A stretch of 64,000 nucleotides of DNA. It comes from Serendipita indica DSM 11827. Its lineage: Eukaryota; Basidiomycota; Agaricomycetes; Sebacinales; Serendipitaceae. Below the pieces are notes generated by a model. It did not search any database and had not been told where the DNA came from. It worked only from the letters and a program-made list of their open reading frames with translations. Location: contig CAJVGD010000050.1 in NCBI GenBank assembly GCA_910890315.1, forward strand, positions 62,001 to 126,000. The letters are read 5' to 3'. Within the stretch, counting starts at the first letter, position 1. The number at the start of each line of letters is the position of its first letter. Below, in pieces: positions 1 to 12,127 of the stretch. The translations under genes were made by a program, and so were the position numbers.

Positions 1-1830
1 TGGAATCGGTCTCCGACTCGCACAAGATGTCGGTGCACACCGCAAAAAGGTGTACGGCAACCCAATCTCTCCAGAGGACGAGTCGTGGAAACGTGCGTTC
101 TGGTGCTTGATCGCCGTCGACCGTCTTGCAAGTTCTACTATGGGTCGCATTCCAGCCATTTACGACTCTGAGTACGTATCTATTTGTATTTCTAATACCT
201 GCTCATCTCCTCTAGCATCGACGTCGATTTGCCACTCGAGGTTGACGACGAATACTGGGCACCGTCTGACCATCCCTTACCTTTCAGCAACCAGTCGACA
301 AGCCTGCACAGGCATCGGCGTTCATCAGGCTGCTCAAATTGAGCTCCATCATTGCCTATGCCTTGCAAACGATTGTACGTCGTCGCCATGGTGGTTGAAC
401 GTGGAAGCTGATCCTATACAGTATGCTGTCAACAAGTCGCAATTGAAAGGGACGACTGGCCCGTTGTGGGAGCAACAAGTACTTGCCGAGATTGATACGA
501 TGTTGAGTAAATGGGTCGACGAGCTTCCACCGCACCGTGAGCATTCTTTTCGCATGCCAATCGACTGACACCGACGTTTTAAAGTTCAATGGCCGAACCA
601 GGGTGCAGAGCACCCCATCTTCTTTACACAATCTACGTCGCTCTACGCCATCTTCTACCATACGCAAATCCTCGTTCACCACCCATTCATCCTGACGCCC
701 AAACGACCAAACCCGACTACACCATTCCCCTCTCATCAGATTTGTGTTAATGCTGCTCGGTCGTGCTCACATGTCGTCGATGCATACCGCAAGCGGTCAA
801 TCTATTTCGCACCTTGGTGTGTTGTCGGCGCCATGTCGGCTGCCATTGTCCTGTTGGAGAATTTGTGGATGGCTGGGACACCGTTTGGACCTGCGTCGGT
901 GGATATTGCAGCAACGATGGATGACGTGAAGAAGTGCAGCGACGTGATTGGCATTGTCGAGAGGAGATGGCCTTCGATTGGCAAAATGAGGTTTGTTCTC
1001 TTCTCTTGAACTCCCCCCCCTGGTTACAGTGCTAAAATGAATCTCTAGAGATATCATCGCTTTCTTGCTGCTCCTGATGGTACGGGCTTCCCAACACCTG
1101 ACCAACGCGTGGTCGCACCCAAGCCGAAGCCAGTGGCTGGCGTGAAGCGTGGACGAGGAAATACCGAAAGTAGTGGTAAAAGTGCTCGGAAGAGTTCGAA
1201 TGCAGCGACGGCTCATGGCTCGGCTTCGCCACCACGTTATGTTCCGACCCTCCCACCGATGCGTCTTCGCAGAAGCGTACCCAATGGTGCACACACTGCA
1301 GCCACAGCAGGTGCAGTAGGCATGGGACCCGGTATTCCTGGAGCAGCTGGAGCCGCAGGCGGACTCGAGTATACTGCTTACCCAACGACACCTGCCAACT
1401 GGTATGGTCAAGAATCGCCTCATCCAGACGCTTCTGGTAGCTTCTGGTGCAGCGAATGGGGGTGCTGGAAACCCCGGGCCGGATGGTGCTGGACCAGGCG
1501 GTGCGTTTGGGTATGGTGGTTATGTTGCGTCTGGTGCTGCTTCTGCCGCTGGCGGGCCCGGTGGTCCTCCTGGATCTGGACCACATTCCGCTCAGGAGAG
1601 TTTTATGCGCAGTGATGGGTCGACGGGTGCGGTGCGTGGCTTGCCAATGTGGAGTGGTCCACAGGCTGGAGGCGCGCCTGGTCAAGAATACCAGTGAGTT
1701 TGGATTTTTTTTTTTTTTTTTGGCTTGTGATATTGGGGCTCCTGACTGATGATAAGTGGTCTCTTTTAGCACTTGGGGAGCAGATGAGTGGGCCTACCGC
1801 GGTGGACCCGACCCAGAAACCGCGCAATGA
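1..1830 (+). CDS. Fungal-specific (Zn2Cys6-type) transcription factor, 3' part
   Basis: This is the C-terminal part of a nuclear regulator; its 5' end lies before the window, so no zinc cluster is visible. The reading frame is open from base 2 (GIGLRLAQDVGAHRKK). It runs into the typical Fungal_trans (xylanolytic activator) middle homology region: WKRAFWCLIAVDRLASSTMGR, then an exon with DVDLPLEVDDEYW, and later a helix around the WVDELPPHR motif. The C terminus is a Gly/Pro/Ala-rich low-complexity tail ending in WAYRGGPDPETAQ. About five introns are visible, near 173-216, 374-420, 1000-1049 and 1694-1769; the last carries a long T run. The family binds DNA through an N-terminal Zn2Cys6 cluster and usually controls carbon or secondary metabolism genes. 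The target here cannot be told. Confidence 0.85.
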
Positions 1831-2086
1831 TTGATTATCCTTTCCTTGCTCAGATTGAAACTTATACGGATGATACGAATTCATCATGAACCTTTTCTCG
1901 TCTCTAATTCCAGCTTATACCAGCCTTGTCTTGACGGCTATGTAACGCCCGCCTCTTTAGCTCTCTGTTCTGTCACTGTTCTACAGGCTTTTGAAATTTA
2001 TTACTTGCTTTGTTCAATTCCTTTCATTCATTGTCAATTTGGCTACATTGATCCATTTCCTTTCGAGTCTTTCCGCTTTGATCTTC

Positions 2087-3794
2087 TCATGCTCGTACGG
2101 GCGGCTTGAATCCAATATCAAGACGGACATAGTTGTGATAGAGCTCATCCGAGGTGAGCAGACTGTCGATACCGTTCTGTGGGTGAAGGAACGCAGACAG
2201 GGGCTACGAAACATCAGCGTTGGGTGTTCTGAAAGAAGGAAATACGCACATCGTGGAATTCAAGGAATGCACAGCCTGGAACAATGATTAGATTATAAAG
2301 GGAAGAATGGGAAAGAGGACACACATTCTTTTGGATAACCGTCCTTGTCAGGCGCACCTCCATGAATCTTCTTTCTCGTCCGGCACCGTTGGTAAAGTTT
2401 GCGGTGTAGAACTGAACACCTCCCTCTTTTGTGGTTGATTAATAGGAGGTTTAAGGCGATGCATGTGTACATACGGTTACTAGAGAACGAAATCTTGTAT
2501 CCCGACTTGTCACTCCAGAGCTCGACGGATGGATGTTCCGCAGGCTTTGTCGACAGTAATTCGCTTAGCAAGTCGATGTTTGCAAGATCCTTGACAGGCG
2601 TGCGCGGGGGCTGGGTCGCGATGGAAGCCTTGTACGCGCTCTCGTCGAAGATGTAGAAATGATCTGCCAACACAGTTAGTAACCAGGAGTGATCTAGTAA
2701 TAGGTCAGTATAAAATATATGGTGTACGCACCGTATCCCTTCTCTGGGAAGAGCTCGCCAATCTTCTTGCCCGCATTGTGGTCGTGTGCAGGCTCAGCCG
2801 AATTGAGTGCGAGCTCTCCCGTTGGAAGAAGGTCAGAGTCAATTGCGACGCGTGCGGGAGACCGGAGGATGAGATGGTGGTCACGGATATTGAGGTGTGG
2901 TGTAGGGCGAAGCGATGCTTCGAGGTTGAAGCCCCAATGCTGTAGTCGATTCAGTTTCACACTATATCTTAGAATCTGCACGCTCTTACCTGCGTCAAGT
3001 TGATCGAGTCACGATGTTGGGCTCAGCCAGTCGTGCACGGTACACAACGAGCACCGACCCCAAATCGACATGCTTTGGAACGTCTGGGTTGGAAACCACA
3101 GGAAGCGTAGCAGGGTCAATAAGTGCAAAGAGCACCTCGACGCGCAGGGTTCCTGGGAACCCGTTCGAGTTGTGCGGCAAAGTCGCAGTGAAGAGTGCAT
3201 TCGAATAGTCTAGCTCGTGCAAGCGACGGAGCTCCTTTTCACTGAAGAGGGTCGACTCTTGTAGCTTGAGCTGTGTGAAGAGCAACGAGTCGAGTGCATT
3301 GACACCACCGTGTAGCGATACTTTGTCACTTTCTATTTCGAATCTTCAGTTCTCAGCCTTCCTCTGACGAGATGCAAGTACGGACCATTCTTGACAGGAT
3401 TGATCGTGGCAGAGTATCCATTCTTCTGGATAGCATGCCCTCCTTCCTTCATCGCAATACGATTTGCATACCGTCCGACGAGCGTGTTGAGATACTTGTA
3501 CGGAGGCGTCGCATGCTGCGCGGAGTCATCTATCATTTGGGATCAATCCATCGTCACAACGACGAAGTGCTCTCACAAGGTCCAGGAATCACGTCGTGCG
3601 TTTCACCGTCGGCATTCAAATACAGACTGTTTACTGCGAGCCCTTGAGGGAGGATCTGGATGTAGTGTCATTCTCTAAGAACAGAAAACTCGAACGAAAT
3701 TCGAGCAAGGAGAAAGCGTCACCTCGAGTGCAATCGCGGGTGTAATAGTGTTGCTGAGGGCAAGAACGACTGGCTTGGTGCTAGCGTCTGTCAT
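2087..3794 (-). CDS. Aldose 1-epimerase (galactose mutarotase)
   Basis: The enzyme interconverts alpha and beta anomers of hexoses such as galactose, feeding the Leloir pathway in the cytosol. The start ATG at 3792-3794 gives MTDASTKPVVLALSNTITPA. An internal exon carries the family signature LNTLVGRYANRIA, which contributes to the sugar site. Later blocks are LHELDYSNALFTATLPHNSNG, NLTQHWGFNLEA with DHHLIL, VELWSDKSGYKISFSSNR and FYTANFTNGAG. The last two exons give AFLEFHD joined to PLSAFLHPQNGIDSLLTSDE and end in VRLDIGFKPPVRA. There are about eight short introns; the ones near 2281-2330 and 2215-2260 must be removed to reach the natural C terminus. It is somewhat longer in its central loops than bacterial GalM, as is usual in fungi. 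The gene is transcribed convergently with the upstream regulator. Confidence 0.9.
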
Positions 3795-4015
3795 GGTCGA
3801 GTGCAAGGAGGCGTAATGGGGAGGTCCCGAGGTTTAGTGCTTTTGCTCAACACGATATCACGAGACACGCCGTTTGCTCGGAAATTGTTATAAATTAGCA
3901 TTACTCGTTATGGAAGAGCCAAGGCTTTGAGCAAAGGGGCAAGAAGGCAAAAAGGGTAGGGAACGGGCCGAAGAGAAATGAGGTATTGAAATTCCCCGCA
4001 TGATCGAAACCAGTT

Positions 4016-5312
4016 TCAAGATAGTTTTAAGGGACCCTCGTGAGCTTCTGCCTGAGCCTGCGCACAGGCCGGATGCGAGTCTAGATGTCTCTTACGAGCG
4101 TCGACACGGAAGAAGCGCTCACCACATGCAGCGCAGACGTATGGCTTTTCGCCCGTATGCAAGCGGTAGTGTCGTGTCAGATCCCGAGAGCGCGCAAAGC
4201 CGCATGAACACTCTGGGCACTTGAATTGGCCGGGAAGATCATGAAGCAAAGCCCTGTCGACATCCATAGATGACCTAGGTTCAATGGAGGATAATGCATC
4301 TCGAGAGGATGCACTGGCCAGTCGTTTGAGTTTCCTCTGTTGACGTCGTTCGCTGGTATGGACAGACTGGAAGTAATAGTCAGTCAAAATACACGTGGAA
4401 AAACTACTGAGATACTTTGAAGCTCAGCCTCCCAGCAGGATTACGCATCTCCACCGCGCCCTCATTGTCAGAGACGCTCGCTTGATGTAGGTTCGGCGCG
4501 GGCCTCTGTATCCTCGCGCGGGATTTGCTGTGTACCACATTTCCAAGTGTATGAATATGGGCTGGAAGCTGTGATGCGAACGCAAACTTGGCAGTTGGGT
4601 CCTGCACATCGGATGGATAATCGGTGTCTGATGGAACGTAGAACCATGATTCACTAAGAGGCGTCGAATGAGCCCTATAATGGTGAATAAGTCTCAAATT
4701 AATTACTGACCATGTCTCGTACCGGAGCGTTGGTCGAGATGCTTGCTCCTGGGCAATGATTGCAGTCTGGTTCTCCTGTCTGATCTCTGCCCATATATCG
4801 TTGAATGTTCGGGTATCATAATTGGAGGATTCTGGTATGTTTCCGGTAGAAGCAGCTCGTGTAAGCGTTGTAGAGAGGGTGTGCGGAGGCATCAACCCGG
4901 CACTGTGCGTATAAGATTGAGTGATGTCTCCTGCCCATGAATGATCGACAGCCAAAGTCGGGACATTATGGGACTCAACACTGGTTGGTTGGCTTTGGTT
5001 GTAAAGCGACTCGTATTCACCAATGTGATGAGAGGAAGGAGATGAAAATGCAGAGTCCATTGCTTGGGGATGAAAGAATTGTTGGTATCGTGGGGCGTCG
5101 GTTTGAATGGTCTGAGGATTTAGAGCATTGGTGTGGGCAACTGGTGAGGAATTTGCCACTGGAGGAAGAATGAGCTCGAGTCCTGGACCAAAGGTTCCCG
5201 GAGCGATTTTATTGCTCCTACTGGGACCTGGTGTGGAATTTCGAGGCGCATCATAGCCACCCTGGGGAAAGGTAGTCTTTCTATCAGCACTTGAAGCACG
5301 ATGAGGATCCAT
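4016..5312 (-). CDS. C2H2 zinc-finger transcription factor, two C-terminal fingers
   Basis: This is a likely nuclear DNA-binding regulator. The first exon encodes a long, disordered Ser/Pro/Thr/Gln-rich region with no recognised domain. I chose MDPHRASSADRK at 5312; an in-frame ATG at 5351 would add 13 residues. A 36-nt intron near 4676-4712 keeps the frame open (ETW joined to AHSTPLSES). A second intron near 4340-4415 joins RLSFK to SVHTSERRQQRK. The last exon has a basic stretch followed by two adjacent fingers: CPECSCGFARSRDLTRHYRLH and CAACGERFFRVDARKRHLDSH, joined by a standard TGEKPY linker. It ends soon after in a short tail. The two-finger C-terminal layout is common in basidiomycete regulators of unknown target. 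No specific orthologue is recognised. Confidence 0.8.
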
Positions 5313-5351
5313 CAAGAGTGAGACAATTATCCCTATTGCACCAATACGCAA

Positions 5352-6309
5352 TAGGTTATGTATATGATAGGGGATTGGGACCTTTGTCCCTATTTATGCA
5401 TCACGTACGTAGATGACTGTCCCAATCGCGAAGCAGAAGGTGCCTACTCAGCTCCGACTTTAAATACCTGGAAGCTGCTCTTCATATGGGCGATTGGGGC
5501 TGTTTCGGGCGCGGGTATAGACAGGCAGATTCGGAGTTAGAGCTCGTCACCTAGGAGTCGGTGACATTTCAGTCGAACATCTAGGAGTACCTACCTGTCA
5601 ATCAGTAGAATGGCGGCCTGAACCATGCTTACTGGTATGATCTAGTTACGGCCAGAGTGCGGGCAGAATAGCGGCATAGTGGAAGGCGCGGGAGTAGGTT
5701 GAAGCGTAAAGCTATTCAAATATCGGTGGGAATTAAATTATTCCTTGCTACATTGTGCGATTCCTGCATGCCTTGCCATCAGGTATCGGTTCGCCGGGCG
5801 CGCCCAAAGCAGACTCTTTGGCTGGGTAAACAAATATTGACGGTCTACATAATTCTTTTTCTGGAGTCTGGGCTCCGGTGTGGTCCTTCTGAATGATATC
5901 AACGCCAAGAAGGTGCGCCTTATTCTGGATACTGTAGAAAGCGGAGCCTTTGAGTATGATAAACCAATATTTCAGTATAGTTATGTAGTCTCTCAATATC
6001 TAAGTTGCTGTCTGCCGACATCGAGACCTGGTCACGCGTTGCTCGTGCGGCCCGGTTGAATTCTGAAACAAGATGAGCATATGAAACCAGTCTAATTGTG
6101 GTTTCGTTGAAAATGAGGCGATTGTGAGTGGCCAGCTTATAGCCGGATGCAAGCTGCCAGCGATTCACGTGAAGTGTCCGTGACCAGACTTCGCTGATAA
6201 ACTGCCGGTCAAAGGTTGACCCCGCACATCTCCAAGTCTTTCTCCTCACCCATTTCCACCTCTTCCGCTCACTTTCCAGCGGATCATCAACCTCAGCCAC
6301 GCAGACGTG
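5352..6309. other. Intergenic region between divergent genes
   Basis: About 960 bases separate the divergent starts of the C2H2 factor and the cytochrome b5-acyl-CoA dehydrogenase gene. I see no convincing coding potential; the short open frames lack any family resemblance. It probably holds both promoters. The 5380-5700 stretch has several short AT/GC-mixed palindromes, but none I can name. Confidence 0.5.
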
Positions 6310-8543
6310 ATGGCCACCGACAACGCTTCATCACAATCCACACGGCTCTTCACTCGCGAAGAGGTCGCAAAGGTACTGCTATCATTCTGTCTATACTATT
6401 TATGATACTCACGCTCGGTTTCTGTCTCGTACAGCACAACAAGAAAGGCGACCTTGTAAGTCTTGGAGCCCAGCCTCTGCCTTGTGCCATCTAATAACAC
6501 ATCAAACAGTGGATTATCATCGACTCCAAGGTGTTTGATGTCTCCCGCTTTGCAAATCTGCATCCCGGAGGACTCGGCGTTCTACTAGACGAAGAGGTAG
6601 CTGGCCAGGATGCGACAAAGATTTTCTACTCCCTCCATCGTCACGAGGTCCTCGAGAAGCCAGCATACGCTCGTTTACAGATTGGTCACCTCAAGGACGA
6701 GACACCCGAGATTGTCTCCCGAGTTATTGGAGAGCTCAGTACCGTCCCGTATGGAGAGCCAACGTGGTTGACCAAGGGATATTACTCGCCATACTTCAAG
6801 GATGTGCGTTGGTGTCACTCTTATTCGAGTATAGCACTAACCTTCTTGCAGTCGCATCGCAATCTGCAAAAGGCGTTTAGAAAGTTTGTGGATGAAATCA
6901 TCTACCCAGATGCGCAAATGTGTGAAGAGAACGGAAAGAGATTCTCCCAGAGCGTTGTCGATGCTATGGCGTAAGTCGTTTTGATTCTGATAGAACTCGA
7001 CTCACTGCTGCCACAGTGCAAAGAATATCAATGCCATGCGTCTTGGTGTGTATGATTCTCAGGCTAGTCGTTCCTAGTTACTCATACCACGCAGGACCTG
7101 GAAAGCATCTCAAGGGTCTTACACTAATGGATGGGCTTGTACAACCAGAAGAGTTTGACTACTTCCGTGAGTTTTACTCATTTGTTTTCCGGGGTTTGTC
7201 TTATGATTGCGTAGATGAAATGGTTATCAACCAAGAGATTGCACGGATCGGTGCGAGAGGCTATGGGGATGGTCTTCTGGCCGGTATGGTGATTGGGCTC
7301 CCCCCCGTACTCAACTTTGGCTCCGACGAACTCAAAGCACGCGTGGTCCCCGAGGTGTTCTCGGGGAAGAAATTTATCTGTCTCGCTATCAGCGAGGCAT
7401 TTGCGGGCAGTGATGTTGCTGGTCTGAAGACCACGGCCACCAAGACGGATGACGGCAGTAAGTCTGCTTCCTGAATTTAATGGCTTTATGGGCTAATAGT
7501 TCGACCAGAACACTGGATTGTCAATGGCACGAAGAAGTGGATCACCAACGGTGTCTTTGCCGACTACTTTACTGTTGGATGCCGTACAGATGGTGGCTTC
7601 ACCGTCATCCTCGTCGAGAGAGGCGAAGGTGTTGAGACTATGGCCATCAAGACGAGCTATAGCTCGACTGCCGGCACGGCCTATATCACTTTTGACAACG
7701 TCAAGGTCCCAGTTGAGAACACGCTCGGACCTGAGAATGCGGGCTTGTTAGTCGTACGTTTTTCTGGTTGCCTCTCTATATGTGGGATCGGCTGACGAAG
7801 GGTAGATGCTCTCCAACTTTAACCACGAGCGATGGGTCATGGCATGCAGCTCGATCCGTGGGCAACGTGCCATTGTGGAGGAATGCTTCAAATGGGCCAA
7901 CCAAAGAGAGGTGTTTGGCCGGCCTCTCATCTCACAAGCCGTCATTCGACACAAGTGAGTATTCCTTTCAGCTTTATTGGATTTGCCTTTGACGGGAGCG
8001 TAGACTTGCTGCCATGATTGCTCGTGTCGAATCCGCTCAGGCTTGGTTGGAGAATATCACCTATCAGATGACGAAGATGGTGAGCACTTGCTCTCTTTGG
8101 ATGTTATGGTACTCACCACTCTTCTAGTCTTACAAGCAGCAATCACAGAAGTTGGCTGGGTATATATCTCGTCCCTTCTTCTAACTGCATTCTGACAATC
8201 TATGTGCAGCCAAATTGCGTTCATCAAGATGTATGCCACTCGCTCTGGGTATGGAATTGGTTCATCGTGCCTTCAATCGCTGACAATCTATGATAATGAC
8301 AGACAAGAGACGGCTCGTGATGCAGTTCAAATCTTTGGAGGGCGTGGAATCACTCGTACGGGTATGGGACGGTTCATCGAACACTACCATCGAACTATCA
8401 CATTTGATTCGCTCTTGGGCGGCGCAGAAGGTGTGTTTCTCACATTCATTGCCACAATTACTAAAGGTTTATCTACAGATGTGTTGGGAGACCTTGGAGT
8501 TCGTCAGGCAGTAAAGCAGATGCCCAAGAATGCGCGGCTCTGA
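6310..8543 (+). CDS. Cytochrome b5-acyl-CoA dehydrogenase fusion protein
   Basis: A flavoenzyme predicted to oxidise an acyl-CoA at the alpha-beta bond, with an N-terminal haem domain that could pass electrons. The start ATG at 6310 gives MATDNASSQSTRLFTREEVA. Residues about 15-95 are a cytochrome b5 fold: the WIIIDSKVFDVSRFANLHPGG block has the HPGG haem ligand, and a second His lies in YSLHRHEV. The dehydrogenase part follows: MVINQEIARIGARGYGDG, CLAISEAFAGSDVAGLKTTA (FAD/substrate loop), WIVNGTKKWITNG, ERWVMACSSIRGQ, and QIFGGRGITRTGMGR near the end. The C terminus is KQMPKNARL. About a dozen introns of 45-65 nt interrupt it. Such fusions are known in fungi and are usually peroxisomal or cytosolic; I see no clear C-terminal SKL. 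The substrate chain length cannot be inferred. Confidence 0.9.
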
Positions 8544-8689
8544 GCGTCTCCGATTCACGAGGAGGGTTCGATCCATCTGTTTATGATCTGATTTGTATCT
8601 TCTACGAATCCATTTGCTTTAATACCCGGGCCGTATGCAAATGAGCTGTAAGAATAAATATGGATAGCAAAAACTATGCAAAGACGATG

Positions 8690-11600
8690 CTAGATAGGAG
8701 GACTCGACTTTCCGACCGTATCACCGCGCATTCCACGAGTCAACGTCATCAAGAGCGTCTCGATCCGCGCTTGACGCTCCTACATCCAAATCTCAGCATA
8801 CAATCACACCACACAGAAAATACTCACCTGCAATTCTTTGATGTCTCCTCGTAACCTCTGCACTGAGGCCCCTCTCTCATCCTTCAACTCTTCCACTACT
8901 CCCTGCAATCTCTTGATCCCGATCAACGTTTCCTCTAGTTCCAAATTCGACGGTGCATAATCGATAGGTCGCGGTGGTTTTCGAGCAGCGCTCGAGAACA
9001 GTCGCGCGAGGGGAGATTGGAAGCCAGTTTGCAAATCTTCGTCGACAGCAATAAGGTTCGATCGTGGACGCGCTGGCGTCTGCGAGCGTTTCCGTAGCCG
9101 GTTGGCGTCGGATGTTTGTGTAATACCGGAAGGGTTGGCTGTGTTTGCGTTTGCGCTGGTGGCTGCTGGGCCGGTCGGAGGCGAAGCCGCTCCGTTCCCT
9201 CGTGCTGGAGACCTGGCTCGAGGTGTGCGTGAGCCCTGTGCTTCGGGAACCCCGAGCGAGTCGGGCTGAGTAGGCAAGGCAGTCACTTCCTTGCTTGGAG
9301 TTGTTCCAGCAGCGATACTTGCAGCACGACTCCGGTTAGGGTCAGACTGCTGTGTCAAAATCTGAGCGCGATCAAAGAAATTGTCTTCTGGATTGAAAAG
9401 GGGTTCAAGGTGGGCTTCGTCAATGTCGATTTCGAATATCGCTTCCAGCAAATCTGTCCCACTGGATCGCACGAGTGCATCGATGAGTGGTACGGTTTTG
9501 ATGTGTCGAGGGAGACTGTTAATGAAGGCGTTTGCGCGTGTTTTACTGTTCTCAAAGAAGCGTCGACCTGGTGCAAGGTACCGCTCGTAGATGCTGATTG
9601 CAATGAGAATAGGGAACGACTGCTAGCAGTTAGGACTGGTCGTCAATACCAGCTGAATACGTACTGTGAGGCGGATGAGAAAGACGTTGACGGAGTGTAG
9701 GGTCCTTGGTGACGCAAATAATGTGAGAGGGGCGAGGAGAAAGAACGCCAACAGGTTAAAGGGAGGTTGATACGAAAATAGTGCATCAGATTTGACACTA
9801 GGAAGCGTCAGACTGTGTTTCTTTGATCGGTATTGACTTTACCCTTCGACTGTAGAGATTGCAAATTGGAACAAGTATTCTTGTGTCGCATGCTGAGATC
9901 TGGGTCAGGAATGTGTCAAGAAGCTTTGAAAAGCTCACCTGGTCAATCCGAGCAAACGTGTTCGACAGGATGGAAATGAGGACTGGGTAGATATTGAGCC
10001 ACAATCAACGTGAGTAAGTTTACTTACTAGTAATTAGGAGGGTGTTGGAGAGTGCTGCATAGATGACCATGAGAGGTGGACCCTGTGGACTACATCAAAA
10101 ACGGGCCTGTGACAAAGTGTCGATACACACGAAGACAGGATGGAAACTACTGGCTTGGTTAAAAGAAAGACTTGTGTTTCCAAACCAGATCTGCCGAGGG
10201 TAAGATTGGATCAAATATGTTCAGGTGCCATACCTGAATCATTAGCCATGCCGTATTCTTCACCGTCCAAGTTCCGCCAGCTTGACCGAGGTAAGGTAGA
10301 CATCCTAGTATATAAAGTAGACGTACCAAGTTCCCACAATGTAAAAAGAAGACCGGAGAAACATATAGCGGCGATCATGATGAAAAATAGGAACTCGACA
10401 ATCATGCCTCGCAACGCGAGAATTCACGACGTTATTGGAAATGGCAAAAAAAGCGAGGCTGGATAAAGTGAGTCAAGCATCGGGGGCTCTTCTGTACATA
10501 CCGAGGGAACAGAATGCACGCCCCACAGGCCATAATATCGAACGCTAGGTCGGAAAACCAATCTTCACGGCGTTAGTAAGAAACCAGTCGAATTATGCGA
10601 CCGCCCACCATCTCCAGACAGGAGGCCCTTGATCCGGAGGCCAAAATATACGAAGAAAATGGCGATGAAGGCGTTGTCGAACCCATTCCACATCTATGGA
10701 AATTTGAGTATGCGGAGCACTCCAGCTACACTGTTCATACGTCGGCCATGTAGACTGGTGATGTGTTAGTTGGACAGGGCAAGACGGATAGATTATTGAC
10801 TTACTCTCCCATCCGTGCTCACGCGCAGCTGCGTATTCTCCGAGCGCAAATGAAAGAGCGATTATCATGAAGATGAGCTCATAGATGTTGATCTTGTCGA
10901 ATTTCTTGTCTGTTCTGGTGTGAGTATTCTAGCATGCCAGGTTCCTCGACGTACTCGAAAGGCAAAGGAGAAATGTCAACAGCAGAAGGGTGAAGTTGAG
11001 AAATTCCAGGATTTGGCCATACTTTGGTACACGAAGCCTGCATATATGAGTATCTCGGCTGCATGTACTAAGAGAACTCACCGGTAATGATCGAGCCAAG
11101 GCGCATTCTTCGGATCATAAATCTCAATTTGACGCTGCTTGTAATTGTCCGCGATGATAGAGCGAGTCGAGGCAACAGTGTAAACGACACGGCCTGTGTA
11201 AATGTCGTTGATCACCGTCTGTGCGAGGGGCGTGGATAGAAAGTGTTTGCTCTCCGTAGCGATTGCGACCTATTCTATGCTCAGACCAATTTCATCCTGC
11301 TGAATCATTGCGTACCTCGATAGCGGAAGCTGGATCGTCCAGGTCGTCTTCGTGACCTCCAACAAGTTTCTGCACGTTATCTTTGACCTCTTGTGGCGCA
11401 CCAGCAATTGGGTTCCAAGTTACGGTTAGAACTATTGTGGGACGTTGTCAACATTTGGTGCGGCTATGGCGACAACTCGTACCGGCCACCAACTCTATCT
11501 GGTTCTTTGCAAAGTGCCGGAGCATCTTGATAGCCATCAGCTCGCATAAATTAGCTCTCGAAAGCTTGATGTGAGCGTGCGCGAGGTCTCCCTCTGCGCT

Positions 11601-11909
11601 TGAGAGGAAATGGGCCCGCACGACGAGAAACGCAAAGACTGTTGGATAATGTCAGTCACTTTGGATGGTTTTCAGAGGAGATTTCTCACCAGTAGCCATG
11701 TTCCTCAGCGAGGCATATCGAAGGACCAGGGGCCGTATAATGGTAAAGTTGACGTCAGACGCCGTCAGCTGTTCCCAGGAGAGAGCAGTATCCAGTGATT
11801 CAGTCACATCTTTGCGAATGTGCACGATTAGGGGCCATATCTTGACTTTGGAGATGGATTCTGCCGTCGGAGCAAGCAATGGTCGTCGTTCTTCTGGATC
11901 TCCAGACAT
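8690..11909 (-). CDS. Vacuolar TRP-type calcium channel (TRPY1/Yvc1-like)
   Basis: A cation channel expected in the vacuolar membrane that releases calcium under osmotic or redox stress. The start at 11909 reads MSGDPEERRPLLAPTAESIS, and the Yvc1-type cytosolic N domain follows (LTASDVNFTIIRPLVLRYA, then a helix with HIKLSRANLCELMAIKML). The linker contains YDPKNAPWLDHYR before a set of hydrophobic exons between about 11070 and 9650, which carry the membrane segments. The C-terminal tail is long, Ser/Pro/Thr-rich and acidic (DLLEAIFEIDIDEAHLEPLF), and ends in a predicted coiled coil: LELEETLIGIKRLQGVVEEL then DIKELQERQARIETLLMTL. The last exon, after a short intron near 8725-8830, ends in GKSSPPI. 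There are many short introns. Family assignment rests on the N-terminal block and overall architecture. Confidence 0.8.
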
Positions 11910-12127
11910 TATAGACAGCTGGAGATGATCAACGAGCTGCTAGAGAGTGTGTCGTGGATGCGTGCAGCTTGGTCGAGGTTGAAAAGGTGACGTCCAGCAT
12001 AGCCGCCAACCACAGACAACAACAACACTCAGCAATAGTGTTAGTACGAATAATCTAAACTAGAGTCAGACAGAGGCCGTCGTGGTCGTCTCCCAAACTT
12101 GGACCCGACGTCGCCGGCGTGTTGACC

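Noticed and set aside
797-1423. Long minus-strand open frame inside the Fungal_trans regulator
   Set aside because: It is antisense to clear coding exons, with no family resemblance; high GC and codon bias make such shadow frames common here.
1705-1722. Long T run as a terminator or transposon tail
   Set aside because: It lies inside an intron of the first gene, just after the donor site, and has no target-site duplication or element next to it.
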